Source of the DNA: Planctomycetota bacterium
Lineage (GTDB): Bacteria > Planctomycetota > Phycisphaerae > SM23-33 > FEN-1343
NCBI GenBank assembly: GCA_012514895.1
Contig: JAAYZK010000002.1
Location: 1-36,442, forward strand
Direction of reading: 5' to 3'
DNA length: 36,442 bases
The notes beneath the pieces were generated by a model, which was given only the letters and a program-made list of their open reading frames with translations, did not search any database and was not told the DNA's origin. The position numbers and the translations under genes were made by a program. Below are positions 1 to 6,186 of this stretch, piece by piece; the stretch's first letter is position 1; each line of letters begins with the position of its first letter.

Positions 1-683
1 CGGTCGCGCGGCTCATCGGCGCGCCGCCGGGCTACGTCGGTTACGAGGAGGGCGGGCGGCTCACCGAGGCGGTGAGGCGGCGGCCCTACAGCGTGGTGCT
101 GTTCGACGAGATCGAAAAGGCGCACGGCGACGTGTTCAACGTCCTGCTGCAGGTGCTCGACGACGGGCGCCTCACCGACGGGCAGGGCCGCACCGTGAGC
201 TTCAAGAACACGATCCTCGTGATGACCAGCAACATCGCCTCGGACCTGGTGCTCTCCCTGGCCGAGAGCGACGCGGAGCACTGGGAGATCGAGGCGCGGC
301 TGAACGATGCGCTGCGCCAGCGGTTCCGCCCGGAGTTCCTCAACCGCATCGACGAGACGATCGTCTTCCACTCCCTCGACCGCGACGCGCTGGTGGGGAT
401 CGTCGAGATCCAGCTCCGCCAGCTCGCCGAGCGCCTCGCCGAGCGGCACGTGCGGCTGACGGTGACGCCCGCCGCGAAGGACCTGCTGGCCGAGATGGGC
501 TACGACCACGCCTTCGGCGCCAGGCCCCTCAAGCGGCTCATCCAGCAGAAACTGGAGAACCCCCTGGCCGAAAAGCTCCTGGCCGGCGAGATCCCCGACC
601 ACAGCCGCGTCACCGTCGACGAACGCGGCAAGGGATTCGCCTTCGAGGTCAGCGCGACGGAAGAGGCGAAGACGACGGCGTAG
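1..683 (+). CDS. clpB: ClpB/ClpC-type AAA+ chaperone ATPase, C-terminal part (5' truncated by window)
   Basis: This is the C-terminal half of the second AAA+ module of a Hsp100 disaggregase or unfoldase. The reading frame is open from base 3, so the gene starts upstream of the window. Visible motifs, in order, are the pore loop GYVGYEEGG, Walker B ([11 protein letters not shown]), sensor 1 (MTSN), the arginine-finger stretch [10 protein letters not shown] and sensor 2 (GARPLKR). The small C-terminal D2 domain then follows. The Walker A motif of this module lies off the window. The sequence matches ClpB closely, but ClpC/ClpA paralogues share these motifs and the diagnostic N-terminal and middle domains are not visible, so the symbol is a best guess. 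By family knowledge it uses ATP to thread aggregated or tagged proteins in the cytoplasm. It converges on the exopolysaccharide operon, with 76 bases between the two stop codons. Confidence 0.9.
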   Translation, partial: VARLIGAPPGYVGYEEGGRLTEAVRRRPYSVVLFDEIEKAHGDVFNVLLQVLDDGRLTDGQGRTVSFKNTILVMTSNIASDLVLSLAESDAEHWEIEARLNDALRQRFRPEFLNRIDETIVFHSLDRDALVGIVEIQLRQLAERLAERHVRLTVTPAAKDLLAEMGYDHAFGARPLKRLIQQKLENPLAEKLLAGEIPDHSRVTVDERGKGFAFEVSATEEAKTTA

Positions 684-684
684 A

Positions 685-705
685 GAATCTGGAATCTGGA
701 ATCTG
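685..705. repeat. Three tandem copies of a 7-base unit
   Basis: The unit GAATCTG occurs three times in a row at 685-691, 692-698 and 699-705, directly after the clp stop codon. The last copy runs into the left arm of the hairpin at 701-737. Short AATC-type repeats between genes look like the dispersed micro-repeats also seen at 21285-21325. Confidence 0.6.
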
Positions 706-737
706 ACGGCCGCGCGCGGGTGCCGTTGCCGTCAGAT
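701..737. terminator. Hairpin between two convergent genes, possible bidirectional terminator
   Basis: ATCTGACGGC (701-710) and GCCGTCAGAT (728-737) form a perfect 10-base-pair stem with a 17-base loop. It sits between the stop codons of the clp gene and the tyrosine-kinase gene. There is no run of T on either side, so a classical intrinsic terminator is not proven. A second, weaker 6-pair stem lies at 743-760 and touches the kinase stop codon. Confidence 0.45.
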
Positions 738-759
738 CCCAGACCGAAGGGCGTTTCGG

Positions 760-1689
760 TCAGTACGTATAGCCGGCGTAGCGATATTCGCTGCGGCCGG
801 CGGCCTTCTCGTCCAGGGCGATGAGCCCGGCGACGGGGACGCCGACGCCTTCGAGGATCTGCGTGGCCTGCTCGACGGCGCTGCGGTGGGTGCGGTGGAT
901 CCGGACGGCCAGGACCGCCAGGTCCACGAAGCGGCCGAGAATCCCCGCGTCGGCCACCGAGATGACCGGCGGGCTGTCGATCACGACGTAGTCGTACGAC
1001 TCGGTCAGCCGTCCGATCACCGTTTCGGCCGAGCGGCCGCTGAGCAGCTCGCCGACGCGGTCCATCGGGGCGGTCCCGGCGGTCAGGACGTGGAAGCTGT
1101 TCCTCCCGGCCGACCAGACCGCCTGGTCGACGGTGCACTCGCCGGCCAGCAGGTCGCCCAGCCCGGCCCGGCGGGTCATCCCCAGCAGCGCCGCCACCGA
1201 GCCGCGCCGGAGGTCCGCGTCGATCAGCAGCGTCCGCTTGTCGGAGATCTCCGAGAAGGTGTACGCCAGGTTCGTTGCCGTGACGGTCTTGCCCTCGCGG
1301 GGCTGGGCGGAGGTGATCATGCAGCGCATGGGGCCGTCGTTGGCCAGGCGGATCAGCGCGGTCCGCACCTGGCGGATCTGCTCGACGACCTGGCAGCGCG
1401 GGCGGTGGTGGGCCAGGATCATCGGGCTGAAGTACGACGAGCGGCGCATCGGGGCGGCGGGCCCCTGGACGGGCACGTCGGTCCCCACGGGCGTCAGCCG
1501 GGGCGCGGCCGGGGCCGGTGCGGCGGGGGGCGCCTCCAGCGGGGCGGCGACGGCCGCGGCGCCGTCCAACGCCTCGACGGCGGCCTGCTCGACGCCGGCA
1601 ACGGCCATCGAGACCACGCGGACGGCCCGGTGATCGAGGGTCGTGGAATGCTCGGCGGACTTCTTCATCGCTCTCAGCACGTTACCCAT
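760..1689 (-). CDS. CpsD/CapB-type bacterial tyrosine kinase of the exopolysaccharide operon
   Basis: The 309-residue protein is a cytoplasmic P-loop BY-kinase that normally pairs with a Wzz-type membrane activator and controls polymer length and export. The Walker A-like loop is SAQPREGKT (127-135), Walker A' is LLIDADLRR (154-162) and Walker B is VVIDSPP (235-241). The stretch EQIRQVRTAL (103-112) precedes the P-loop, as in the family. The C-terminus carries four clustered tyrosines (302, 304, 307, 309), the expected autophosphorylation tail. The first ~100 residues are Ala/Pro-rich and look disordered. The ATG at 1689 has a GGGAGG ribosome site 7 bases upstream. It is the last gene of the operon, 43 bases after the ATPase gene. 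The kinase is separate from the Wzz-like protein, as in Gram-positive CpsC/CpsD, not fused as in Wzc. Confidence 0.9.
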   Translation of the reverse strand: MGNVLRAMKKSAEHSTTLDHRAVRVVSMAVAGVEQAAVEALDGAAAVAAPLEAPPAAPAPAAPRLTPVGTDVPVQGPAAPMRRSSYFSPMILAHHRPRCQVVEQIRQVRTALIRLANDGPMRCMITSAQPREGKTVTATNLAYTFSEISDKRTLLIDADLRRGSVAALLGMTRRAGLGDLLAGECTVDQAVWSAGRNSFHVLTAGTAPMDRVGELLSGRSAETVIGRLTESYDYVVIDSPPVISVADAGILGRFVDLAVLAVRIHRTHRSAVEQATQILEGVGVPVAGLIALDEKAAGRSEYRYAGYTY

Positions 1690-1732
1690 CGTAGAGCCTC
1701 CCTGGCTCGCGCCGCGGCCGCGCCGCGGGGTC

Positions 1733-2611
1733 CTATCCGGCCGCCCGGATTTCCTCCTGCGGCTCGCCGGCCGGCGTCGGCACCGACGCGTCCGTCCAGC
1801 CGCAACTGGTCATGTCCCGCGTGACCGAACGCGCCGTCTCGGCGGTGACCACGAACGCTTCGTCGGCGTACGTCGCCAGCAGGGCGGCGTCGCTGATGTT
1901 GTTGATCAGGCGCGGCGTGCAGCGGGCGGCCTCGGCGATGATGGCGACGGCAGCCTCGTCGAAGTGCACCCGCGACCGCCGTCCGCCGGCGGCCACCGTC
2001 AGCCGGTGTTCGATGTACGGGCCCACCTGCGCCGCGTCCAGGCGCGTCAGGTGGTAGCTGAGCACCACCCGTTGGCGCAGGTGTTCCCACTGGGGCTGCG
2101 CCAACGTGTCGCGCAGTTCGTTCTGGCCGATCAGCACCCACTGGATGAGCTTCTCGGAGCGGTGCTCCCAGTTGCTCATCAGCCGCACCTGCTCCAGGGC
2201 GCTGCGGGAGAGGTCCTGGGCCTCGTCGACCAGCACCGCCACCCGCTGGCCCATCCGTTGCAGGGCGATCAGGCGGTCCTGCAGGGCGGCCTGGAGGGCG
2301 ACCCGGTCAGGCCGGCGGTGGGGGGTCAGCAGGGCGCCGTAGACGCACCGCATCAACTGGTCGCCCCGCACCAGCGGGTCGGCGACCGAGACCATGACGG
2401 TGCTGCGGCGCAGGCGGAGGCTCAGCACGTTGGACACCAGCGTCTTGCCCGTGCCGATCTCGCCGGTGACCACGACCATGCCCTTGGCCTGCTCGATGGC
2501 GTAGGCCATGTTGGCCAGGGCTTCCTCGTGCGCTTCGCTGGCGTAGAAGAACCTCGGATCGCCGGTGTTGGCGAACGGGAACATCTTCAGGCCGAAATAG
2601 TCGAGATACAC
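1733..2611 (-). CDS. ExeA/GspA-like AAA ATPase of the exosortase-associated type
   Basis: The protein has 292 residues and starts MYLDYFGLKMFPF, the opening typical of ExeA-like ATPases. It continues with a DPRFFYASEAHEEALANM stretch, Walker A (GEIGTGKT, 50-57) and Walker B (VAVLVDEAQ, 124-132). In exopolysaccharide/PEP-CTERM gene clusters this family is a constant partner of the Wzz and CpsD genes (the PEP-CTERM-associated ATPase family). Its exact role is not settled; an energising or assembly function at the membrane is likely. An AAGGAG ribosome site precedes the ATG. It starts 18 bases after the chain-length gene ends and is clearly co-transcribed with it. A type II secretion ExeA homologue is the alternative, but the neighbours argue for exopolysaccharide. 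Confidence 0.88.
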   Translation of the reverse strand: MYLDYFGLKMFPFANTGDPRFFYASEAHEEALANMAYAIEQAKGMVVVTGEIGTGKTLVSNVLSLRLRRSTVMVSVADPLVRGDQLMRCVYGALLTPHRRPDRVALQAALQDRLIALQRMGQRVAVLVDEAQDLSRSALEQVRLMSNWEHRSEKLIQWVLIGQNELRDTLAQPQWEHLRQRVVLSYHLTRLDAAQVGPYIEHRLTVAAGGRRSRVHFDEAAVAIIAEAARCTPRLINNISDAALLATYADEAFVVTAETARSVTRDMTSCGWTDASVPTPAGEPQEEIRAAG

Positions 2612-2629
2612 GGCTTGCTCCTTCTGAGG

Positions 2630-4264
2630 CTACATGGCCCCCAGCAGGCTCTGGACCCCCTGCCACAGCGCCCGCGCCGACGGGGCCATGTGCTCGATCA
2701 TCTGGGCGTAACGTCCGGGATAGCGGGTCGCCATCACCACGCCGGCGGCCGCCAGGACGGTCACCGCCAGCAGCAGCGCCGCCGTGGCGGGCGCCAGCAC
2801 GTAGCGGCGGATCGCCCGCAGGCGCCGCGCCGCCGGGGTGAGGATCGGGCCGACCACGCCGAGCACCGGCAGCCCCAGCTCGCCCCGGGCCTCCTCGGCC
2901 GAGCCGAAGCCCCGGGCCAGGTGGTTCATGACGATCACCAGGGCGATCGCGAAGCTCGCCCCCCCGCCCAGGGCCAGGGTGAACACGTGCCACAACGCCG
3001 GCCAGCTCGGCCGGAACACCGGGGCGGCGGCGCGGACCACTTCCAGTTGCGTCCGCGTGCCGTTCCGCTCGGCGGCCAGGGCCATCTGGACCGACGAGAG
3101 GTTGGTCTGCCAGAGCCCCTGCTCCTTCTCGATCCGGGCGATCTGCTCGGTCAACTGCTGGTACTCCCGGGCGACCGGCAGGAAGTTCGCCTCGGCGACC
3201 GTGTAGCGCTCCAGGGCCTCCCGCTTGCGGGACGCGGCCAGGTCCAGGCGCTCCAGCTCCATGCGGACATCCTCGATCCGCAGCATCGCCAGGGCGCTGG
3301 GGGGGCTGTCCGCCGCATCGTCGGCGATGTGCCGGGGCAGGGCGGCCAACTGGGCGCGGGCTTCGGCGAGCTGCTGCTGGAGGCCGATGACGGCCGGGTG
3401 CCGCCCGGTCTTGCCGGAGGTCTGCTGCTTGTCCAGCTCGGCTTCCAGCCCCCGGATCGTTTCGGCCGCCGCCACGTACTCAGGGTTGACCCGGCCGTTG
3501 CGGCTGTCGGCTTCGAGGCTCTCCAGGATGCTCAGGCGAGTCTGGGCGGCCTTGCGCTGGCGGTCGACATCCTCGATCTCGGCGATGGTCCGTTCGATCT
3601 GCAGGGTCAGGAACTGCGGGTTGCCCGGCATCATGTCGGGGTGGGCCTTGAGGAAGTTGAACCGCTGCTCCCTCAGGGCGTCGGCTTCGACCTGGGCCTC
3701 GTCGATCCGCTGCTGCAGGTAGGTGGCGCTGCTGGTGAGCTGTTCGACCAGCTTGTCGCGCGTGACAGCGATGTAGTTGTGCACGAGGCGGTTGGGCAGG
3801 GCCGACGTGAGGGCCGGATCGGTGCTGGTCAGCCGCAGCGCGACCCGGTCGCGGTCGGCCTGCTGGATGATCCAGGACAGGTGGAGCCCCTCGCGGATGT
3901 CCGCGACGGTGCGGCTCAGACGGGCGCTGCCGTCGGGCGTGAGCTGCCCGGTCACGTCGCGGTCGAACCGCGCCAGGCAGCCCAGGTCGTCCAGGGCCTG
4001 GATGATGGCCTCCTCGCCGGTCAGGTGGTAGCCCATCAGGCCCTTGAGGTTGGCGAAGCTCTCGGGCAGCCCCCCGGTGCGCGCGGAGATGATGTTGCCC
4101 TGCCGCTCGAAGGTGCACGTTGCGCTGTAGCGGCGGGGGACGAAGTTGAAGGCGATGAACGTGGCGCAGGCGAACAGTCCCGCCGCCAGCATCGCCGTCG
4201 ACCGCCGCTTCCACACGATGGCGACGTAGTCGGCGAACCCAAGTTGTGAGCTGTTTGCATTCAT
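2630..4264 (-). CDS. Wzz/GumC-like polysaccharide chain-length determinant protein
   Basis: This 544-residue inner-membrane protein is a polysaccharide co-polymerase that sets chain length and couples polymerase to export. One membrane segment lies near residues 22-42. A long periplasmic region rich in Glu, Arg, Leu and Gln (roughly 150-400) is predicted coiled coil. The proline-containing entry PVFRPSWPALW (about 415-425) precedes a second membrane segment (about 424-446), and GSAEEARGELGLPVLGVV follows, as in GumC and Wzc proteins. An extra, third hydrophobic segment (about 488-510) and a short tail come after this. That tail occupies the place where Wzc would have its kinase; here the kinase is a separate gene downstream. 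The start ATG at 4264 has only a weak ribosome site. Confidence 0.88.
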   Translation of the reverse strand: MNANSSQLGFADYVAIVWKRRSTAMLAAGLFACATFIAFNFVPRRYSATCTFERQGNIISARTGGLPESFANLKGLMGYHLTGEEAIIQALDDLGCLARFDRDVTGQLTPDGSARLSRTVADIREGLHLSWIIQQADRDRVALRLTSTDPALTSALPNRLVHNYIAVTRDKLVEQLTSSATYLQQRIDEAQVEADALREQRFNFLKAHPDMMPGNPQFLTLQIERTIAEIEDVDRQRKAAQTRLSILESLEADSRNGRVNPEYVAAAETIRGLEAELDKQQTSGKTGRHPAVIGLQQQLAEARAQLAALPRHIADDAADSPPSALAMLRIEDVRMELERLDLAASRKREALERYTVAEANFLPVAREYQQLTEQIARIEKEQGLWQTNLSSVQMALAAERNGTRTQLEVVRAAAPVFRPSWPALWHVFTLALGGGASFAIALVIVMNHLARGFGSAEEARGELGLPVLGVVGPILTPAARRLRAIRRYVLAPATAALLLAVTVLAAAGVVMATRYPGRYAQMIEHMAPSARALWQGVQSLLGAM

Positions 4265-4295
4265 GCTTGCGTACCCTGGTGTTCAGCCCATCGGT

Positions 4296-5084
4296 CTAGT
4301 AGGTGCCCGACCCCTTGCCGTTGGCGGCGTCGGCCATGTCGCGAGGGGCCTCGAGCGTCTCGATCGCCGGTGTAATCGGGAAGAGAACCTGCCGCAGCCC
4401 CAGGCCCACCTTGGCCAGGGGGTGCGCCGGCACGTAGATGATGTCGTTGTTGGCGATGCGGAAGTTGGCCGGCGCGCCGCTGCGGACCATGGCCGCCAGG
4501 TCGATCGTGATGCGCTGGGTCTGGTTCTTGATCCGCCCGTCCTGGTCGACGGGGATGCCCTGCCCGTCGGGCATGGGGTCCATGCCCCGGATCACGGTGA
4601 TCCGCTGGGGCATGGCCAGCTCGGTCGGCGAGGCGGCGGCCAGGACGCTGATGATCGTGTCGTTGCCGGTGAAGGGGAACGATCCCTTGCGGGCCACCTG
4701 GCCGAAGACGTAATACCGCTGACTGCGGTAGGCGCTGACGTTGACGGTGACCTCGACGTCCTCGTAGTACTCCAGCAGGCGCTCCTTGATCTCGGCGGCG
4801 ATCTGGCTGGTGGTCTTGCCGGCGAACATGTAGCGGCCGATCAGCGGCAGCGACGACGTCCCGTCGGGGCCCACCGTCACGCCGTACCCGTGGAACTCGT
4901 CTGTGGGCCGCGCGACGATGCTCAGCCCGTCGGGGGGCATGACGACGTACTCGGCGCAGCCGGTGGGGCTGTGGGTCGTCGCCAGGAACTGGAGCATCTC
5001 GGCGTTGCTCGACGCACACCCCCCCGCCAGCGCCGCGAGGGCCAGCAGGGCTGCGATGCCGAGGCCTGTGGTTGTCTGTCTCAT
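4296..5084 (-). CDS. Wza-like polysaccharide export lipoprotein (Poly_export/SLBB)
   Basis: The 262-residue protein has a lipoprotein signal peptide with the lipobox LAGG-C (Cys23). A Poly_export domain follows (EYVVMPPDGLSIV onward, about 42-125), then a soluble-ligand-binding beta-grasp (SLBB) domain starting near VFGQVARKGSFPF. This is the outer-membrane channel family through which capsule or exopolysaccharide leaves the cell. The second half contains ITVIRG and the stretch NFRIANNDIIYVPAHPL, both typical of the SLBB end. A GGTGA ribosome site lies about 4 bases before the ATG. The next gene (Wzz-like) starts 31 bases downstream. At 262 residues it is shorter than E. coli Wza, as expected for the minimal family members of exosortase-linked clusters. 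Confidence 0.9.
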   Translation of the reverse strand: MRQTTTGLGIAALLALAALAGGCASSNAEMLQFLATTHSPTGCAEYVVMPPDGLSIVARPTDEFHGYGVTVGPDGTSSLPLIGRYMFAGKTTSQIAAEIKERLLEYYEDVEVTVNVSAYRSQRYYVFGQVARKGSFPFTGNDTIISVLAAASPTELAMPQRITVIRGMDPMPDGQGIPVDQDGRIKNQTQRITIDLAAMVRSGAPANFRIANNDIIYVPAHPLAKVGLGLRQVLFPITPAIETLEAPRDMADAANGKGSGTY

Positions 5085-5120
5085 GACTTCACCCGCTGTC
5101 GCGTCATGTCGAACGGTCGG

Positions 5121-5777
5121 TCACCGTGCCGACGAGTCGTACAGTTTGGTCAGCGTCGCGGCCAGGATGGCCACTTCCAACCACCAGCTCCGCCGGCGGA
5201 TATACTCCAGGTCGTACTGCAGCTTGCGTTTGACGGCGTCCAGGCACGTGTCGTAGCCGTTGCGCACCTGGGCCAGCCCGGTGATGCCCGGCTTCACCTG
5301 GAGGCGGTGGCGGAACTCGGGCAGGTGGGCGTAGATCCCCTCGGCGATCTCCGGGCGTTCCGGTCGCGGGCCGACCAGCGACATCTCCCCCCGCAGCACG
5401 TTGAGCAGTTGGGGGATCTCGTCGAGGTGGCTGCGCCGCATCCACCGGCAGGCGGGGATGACCCGGCTGTCGTTGGCCGACGCGAGCACCGGGCCGCTCT
5501 CGGCCTCGGCGTCGCGGGTCATGGTGCGCAACTTGTACATTCTGAAGAGCTTGCCGTTCTTGCCCAGCCGATCCTGGACGATCAGGACCGCTCCGGGGCT
5601 GCTCAGGCGGATGATGACCGCGCAGACCAGCATGATCGGGGCCAGCATCGCCCCCAGCACCACCGCCGCGAGGCGGTCCACCAGCCCCTTGGCCGTGTCC
5701 AGGACCCTGGGGCGGGGGATGCGCAGAATGTCGTCCACACTGTTGACATAGCTCAGACTTCCGGGCCATGCTGCCAT
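5121..5777 (-). CDS. Undecaprenyl-phosphate sugar phosphotransferase, first gene of the exopolysaccharide operon
   Basis: The 218-residue protein is a short (WcaJ/WbaP C-terminal type) monotopic phosphoglycosyl transferase. It moves a sugar-1-phosphate from a nucleotide sugar to undecaprenyl phosphate, the first step of exopolysaccharide repeat-unit assembly at the inner membrane. A hydrophobic re-entrant helix lies at about 36-58, followed by FRMYKLRTM (78-86), the catalytic Asp-Glu pair (D119-E120 in LDEIPQLLNVLRGEMSLVG), the GPRPERPE loop and GITGLAQV (164-171). It lacks the multi-spanning N-terminal half of the long family members. The ATG at 5777 has GGAG 6 bases upstream. The preceding 409 bases to fliD must hold the operon promoter, which I could not pin down. 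Confidence 0.92.
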   Translation of the reverse strand: MAAWPGSLSYVNSVDDILRIPRPRVLDTAKGLVDRLAAVVLGAMLAPIMLVCAVIIRLSSPGAVLIVQDRLGKNGKLFRMYKLRTMTRDAEAESGPVLASANDSRVIPACRWMRRSHLDEIPQLLNVLRGEMSLVGPRPERPEIAEGIYAHLPEFRHRLQVKPGITGLAQVRNGYDTCLDAVKRKLQYDLEYIRRRSWWLEVAILAATLTKLYDSSAR

Positions 5778-6186
5778 ACGTCACTCCATGTACGCCTATG
5801 GCGGCTATCGAGAACCTGCTCGCACGCTGGCCCTGGCGGCCACGCCGGCGGCCAGGCGGCTCACGTCCGTGTGGATGCCGTCGGCCTGCTACAGGTGGAT
5901 CTTCACTAACAATAGCGGTTGTATCGGTTATGATGAGGAAAGGGGCTAAGATGTTTTTACGCGTTCTACCGGATATGACGGGCGTAAGGACTGTTTCACA
6001 AGTCAGTTAGGATTCCTCGCTCCCGCTGGTTTCCCGGAGGACCCGCCGCGGAAGCATCCAGGGTCCCCTAAAGCCAACACCTTAGGGTCGCCGATATCCC
6101 CAGAGAGGCAGCCCGCCCCGCCGTGCTGCGCGCCGTCGGCGGCCACGGACCCAGCGGGTGGGCACGGATGTGGGAGTTGGTCAGGA
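5778..6186. other. Divergent intergenic region between exopolysaccharide operon and fliD
   Basis: There is no convincing gene in these 409 bases. The part from about 5900 to 6010 is clearly more AT-rich than its surroundings and probably holds the minus-strand promoter of the exopolysaccharide operon. No element there is close enough to consensus to call. The fliD-proximal part holds the candidate sigma-28 promoter at 6069-6097. Confidence 0.5.
6069..6097 (+). promoter_or_regulatory. Candidate sigma-28 (FliA/SigD) promoter for fliD-fliS
   Basis: TAAA (6069-6072) is followed after 17 bases by GCCGATAT (6090-6097). GCCGATAT is the exact -10 consensus known for B. subtilis SigD and differs by one base from E. 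coli FliA. The usual spacing is 14-16, so 17 is slightly long. The ATG of fliD lies about 90 bases downstream. A 6-base dyad, CCCTAA (6066-6071) and TTAGGG (6082-6087), overlaps the -35 element and spacer and may be an operator. Confidence 0.6.

Noticed and set aside
1643-5909. Long plus-strand frames opposite the exopolysaccharide operon (868 and 548 codons)
   Set aside because: The minus-strand frames encode five recognisable, closely packed proteins with ribosome sites; the plus-strand products are repetitive Arg/Gly/His-rich shadows.
5768-6010. An 80-codon plus-strand frame upstream of fliD
   Set aside because: It starts inside the sugar transferase gene on the other strand, has no ribosome site and no recognisable sequence.
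6061-6100. Possible cyclic-di-GMP riboswitch-like string before fliD
   Set aside because: A few short strings recall the GEMM core, but no matching helices or loop receptor could be drawn. A sigma-28 promoter explains the sequence better.
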